Positions 61,909 through 64,000 of a stretch of 64,000 nt of DNA are shown in pieces. The stretch covers positions 113,553 through 177,552 of the forward strand of contig MKJV01000156.1 of the NCBI GenBank assembly GCA_001942185.1, in the 5' to 3' direction. The position numbers and the translations under genes were made by a program. The notes beneath the pieces are model-generated. The model did no database searches and had not been told where the DNA came from. It saw only the letters and a list, made by a program, of their open reading frames with translations. The stretch comes from Pseudonocardia sp. CNS-004. GTDB taxonomy: Bacteria; Actinomycetota; Actinomycetes; Mycobacteriales; Pseudonocardiaceae. Positions within the stretch are counted from its first letter, which is position 1, and each line of letters begins with the position of its first letter.

Positions 61909-62493
61909 GTGACTGACCCTGCGAAGCCGGACGCGCACCGGACGAAACGGTTTGGTGAGCGCACCGTTTATGACAGCGAGTGGGTTCGGTTGACCCTTGT
62001 CGATGTCCAGACACCCGACGGACGCAAGTTCGAGCACCACGTTGTCCATATGAAGCCAGTAGCAATCGCCGCTCTGGTCAACGACGATGACGAAGTACTG
62101 ATGGTGTATCGGCACCGTTTCGCGACCGACGAATGGGGCTTCGAGCTTCTCGGTGGACTCTTGGAAGCGGATGAACGGCCCGACGATGCAGCGGCACGTG
62201 AGGCGTTGGAGGAGAGCGGCTGGGTTCCGGTCGGAAAGCCGGAGCACCTCGCACGGCTCCAACCGCTTCCGGGGATGGTCGATGCCCCGATGGACATCTA
62301 CCTGTGGCGCACCTTCGAGAAGGTCGGGGAACCATCTGACGCCGAGGAGGCCGGCGAGCTGCGCTGGGTACCCCTCGCCCAGGTCCCTCGTCTGATCGCG
62401 GATCAATGCGTCCTTGGCGCCGGAACCCTCGTCGCGCTCCTGCAGCTGGTCGCGATGGCAGCAGGTACGGAGTTCAGGCCATCCGCTTCGTGA
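61909..62493 (+). CDS. NUDIX hydrolase, ADP-ribose-pyrophosphatase-like
   Basis: The 194-residue protein has a full NUDIX box, GGLLEADERPDDAAAREALEE followed by SGW, with the REALEESG helix binding metal. The upstream ERTVYDSEWVRLTLVDVQTPDG and later YLWRTFEKVGEPSDAEEAGELRWVPL fit ADP-ribose/nucleotide-sugar pyrophosphatases. TAGACT (61895-61900) is eight bases before the GTG. NUDIX proteins are recurrent in AICEs (Pif of pSAM2 contains a NUDIX motif). It converges on the XRE regulator with a 20-bp overlap. Confidence 0.9.
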   Translation: MTDPAKPDAHRTKRFGERTVYDSEWVRLTLVDVQTPDGRKFEHHVVHMKPVAIAALVNDDDEVLMVYRHRFATDEWGFELLGGLLEADERPDDAAAREALEESGWVPVGKPEHLARLQPLPGMVDAPMDIYLWRTFEKVGEPSDAEEAGELRWVPLAQVPRLIADQCVLGAGTLVALLQLVAMAAGTEFRPSAS

Positions 62494-63598
62494 CAGCCTC
62501 GACGCGCCTCAGCTGCCGGATCGATCCGGTCTGTCTGGCGAGCGTCCGCGCCTGCTGTGCATGCCGTAGTGCACCCGGGCGGTCACCGCGGGCCCCGAGA
62601 GACTGGGCGATGTCGCAATGCAGCGAGGCAGTCGCTCGTACGTAGGTGCTCGGTGTGCGTTCCAGGGCGATCATGAGTGAGTCCAGGGCTGAGGACTCAC
62701 CCAGCTTTGCGAGGATGTTGCCGCGCCACCGCTCGAGATGCCACTCGTCAAGCGACAGGTACGGCGTCTCGGTGTTGTCCGTATCCCTCGGCAAGGCTCG
62801 CGATGCTGCGTCCAGTGCACTCCGGCAACTCGACGCATCTCCCGCGGTGGCGTAAGCCTCCGCTGCTGCGGCATGCAGCCATGCCACCAGGAGAGGCGAA
62901 ACTCTGTTCCCAGCCACCTCACGCGCGGCTTCAACAAGCTGCACCGCGTCCTGCGGCCGGTCGATGTCGAGAAGGCCGTACGTCTGCTCGCCCATCGCGT
63001 GCGCCAGCAAGTCGGGATGACCCGACTCCAATCCTGCGGTACGCGCGACGTTGTGCAGGTCCCACGCTCGGCGTACATCACCGGTGTTCAGGACCTGCCA
63101 GGCGTTCAGCGCAGCCGCATCCGAGAGCACGACGGCCAGAGCCTCTCGTGTGCCGCCCGCGAACACGTGCGCCATGAGCTCCTGCATCGTCAGCACAAGC
63201 TGCCGGGTCGGCTCCACGACCGCGGGCGAACCCAGCTGACGGTCCAACGCCCTCAGGCCGTCAACCTGACGCTGGAGGTCCGCGATCGCGGGCGCCGTGA
63301 CCGCCGACGCACGGGTCAGCATCTCCCCCAGGTCGACCACCGGCACAGGTGGCGTCAAGGGGTCCTCGTCGGCGAACCCCAGTTCCTCGGGCGTCCGGCC
63401 GAACAGGTCGCACAGAAGCGGCTTGTAGTGACCGGGCTTGCGACGACCACGCTCCATGTCCGAGACCATCTGTCGCAGACTCGCGTGACTCGCACTGATC
63501 GGAGCACCACGGCTCTCCGCAAGTTTGATCAACCGAGCCGCTGTTTGCGCAAGCGTCCATCCGTTCGAGTCGCGCGCATCGCGTAGTGCTGAGGTCAT
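62474..63598 (-). CDS. XRE-family regulator with TPR-like C-terminal domain
   Basis: About 374 residues. The N-terminal helix-turn-helix is WTLAQTAARLIKL with SASHASLRQMVSDMERGRR, followed by LLCDLFGRTPEELGF. The rest is helical repeats of TPR type (such as AAAEAYATAGDASSCRSALD and RGDRPGALRHAQQARTLARQ). This size and plan match element- and antibiotic-cluster-borne actinomycete regulators. The ATG at 63598 is where the family similarity begins; the frame is open further upstream. It is divergent from the small gene at 63788, with GTAAAC/GTTTAC motifs between. Confidence 0.87.
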   Translation of the reverse strand: MTSALRDARDSNGWTLAQTAARLIKLAESRGAPISASHASLRQMVSDMERGRRKPGHYKPLLCDLFGRTPEELGFADEDPLTPPVPVVDLGEMLTRASAVTAPAIADLQRQVDGLRALDRQLGSPAVVEPTRQLVLTMQELMAHVFAGGTREALAVVLSDAAALNAWQVLNTGDVRRAWDLHNVARTAGLESGHPDLLAHAMGEQTYGLLDIDRPQDAVQLVEAAREVAGNRVSPLLVAWLHAAAAEAYATAGDASSCRSALDAASRALPRDTDNTETPYLSLDEWHLERWRGNILAKLGESSALDSLMIALERTPSTYVRATASLHCDIAQSLGARGDRPGALRHAQQARTLARQTGSIRQLRRVEAVTKRMA

Positions 63599-63653
63599 CG
63601 GCGTATCCCCCGACGTAGCCGGCCCGTCCCGTCCATCATGCCTCGTCTCACCT

Positions 63654-63685
63654 GTAAACGGAACCGTAAACACCGAAGTGTTTAC
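63654..63685. promoter_or_regulatory. GTAAAC/GTTTAC operator cluster
   Basis: GTAAAC occurs at 63654-63659 and 63666-63671 and its complement GTTTAC at 63680-63685. The last two form a perfect palindrome GTAAACACCGAAGTGTTTAC. It lies in the divergent space before the XRE gene, a natural site for its own product. Confidence 0.55.
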
Positions 63686-63787
63686 TATCGTGAATTTACG
63701 TCCTGCTGCGTGCCTGGTGTCCTTGTAGTGCGTCCCCGACCGGAGACGCAGAACCTGCAAGTTGATCCCTGAAGGAGCACAGCAGTT

Positions 63788-64000
63788 ATGGATCTCATCC
63801 TCGACACGTCCTCGACGAAGTTCCAGGTTGGTGGCGAGTTTTCGCCGCGTCTGGACAAGGACCGTGTGCAGCGTCGGGACAAGAGTGGTGGCACGAACCT
63901 GCCCTGTGGGCCGTGAACCTTGTGGCCTGGACAGACGGGAAGGTTGAGACGATTCTGGTGACCGTCGCGCTCGCGGAGCCTCCGAAGGTTATCCAGGGTC
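63788..64000 (+). CDS. Small AICE-type protein (partial), frameshifted
   Basis: The frame starts MDLILDTSSTKFQVGGEFSP and reaches a stop near 63916, but continues in another frame as LWAVNLVAWTDGKVETILVT to the edge of the window; one missing base near 63905 joins them (N-L-P-L-W-A-V-N). A short D-T-S start and a central L-P-L-W-x-V strand occur, from memory, in small conserved proteins located beside replication and FtsK-like transfer genes in actinomycete integrative elements, including Pra-like activators. AAGGAG lies ten bases before the ATG. Confidence 0.6.

Larger units (their letters stand above)
59123..64000. mobile_element. Left part of a putative integrative element (AICE-like) inserted in tRNA-Pro
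   Basis: From the tRNA-Pro fragment onward the sequence has more A/T, especially in third codon positions of the two genes at 59604-61406. It carries TTGCTACA-type repeats near the att site, unknown genes, a NUDIX hydrolase, an XRE/TPR regulator and a small protein like those beside replication genes of actinomycete integrative elements. Integrase, replication and transfer genes and the intact tRNA would be beyond the right edge. AICE is the best fit, not proven. Confidence 0.65.

Overview
The window is chromosomal DNA of a very GC-rich actinomycete. The gene set fits Pseudonocardiaceae, perhaps Pseudonocardia: an actinobacterial integration host factor, LCP wall ligase, mycobacterial-type NadE, ECF41 sigma factor, chaplin-like protein, GTG starts, GTGA/ATGA overlaps and many promoters whose -10 box lies 6-8 nt before the start codon. 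The genus is inferred from recall of such genes, not from any search.

Layout. 1-4.4 kb: end of an unidentified gene, alpha/beta hydrolase, MarR regulator with MFS exporter, CoA transferase. 4.5-11.2 kb: HtrA protease, then a carbohydrate operon (binding lipoprotein, two permeases, NagZ-like glycosidase) under a GntR regulator. 11.3-16.9 kb: UPF0016/GDT1 cation transporter with a DtxR-type box, ParA pair, hydrolase, mIHF, SMP-30. 17-20.8 kb: DctA with its CitA/CitB-type two-component system. 20.9-30.3 kb: LCP protein, IspD, chaplin-like protein, PP2C phosphatase, iron-box-controlled siderophore-binding lipoprotein, and a purine/urea-type group (PucR, deacetylase, DUF1989). 30.4-38.2 kb: old yellow enzyme, SanA-like protein, NadE, ABC exporter, divergent Nramp-like transporter. 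38.2-46.5 kb: one long minus-strand run of TcpC-like protein, MinD-like ATPase, cupredoxin, ferric-reductase-like flavoprotein, DUF4142, DUF1996 and CopD. 46.7-58.6 kb: AI-2E-type permease, RpiB, Nei, a MITE-like palindrome, P450, ECF41 with its carboxymuconolactone-decarboxylase partner, HAD phosphatase, TetR/GNAT pair, RraA with a dehalogenase-like hydrolase, cupin and DUF1905.

From about 59.12 kb the DNA changes. A 3'-terminal fragment of a proline tRNA, without its 5' half, is followed by TTGCTACA-type repeats, visibly lower GC, two unknown membrane-anchored proteins, a NUDIX hydrolase, an XRE/TPR regulator and the start of a small protein resembling those of actinomycete integrative elements. 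I read this as the left end of an AICE-like element that runs beyond the window. Its most novel content is the pair of unknown genes at 59.6-61.4 kb.

Caveat. At least 25 conserved genes are broken by single-base indels, nearly all apparent one-base deletions in GC-rich stretches, including core genes such as nadE, ispD and mihF. I treat these as probable sequence errors and give full gene extents across the breaks.
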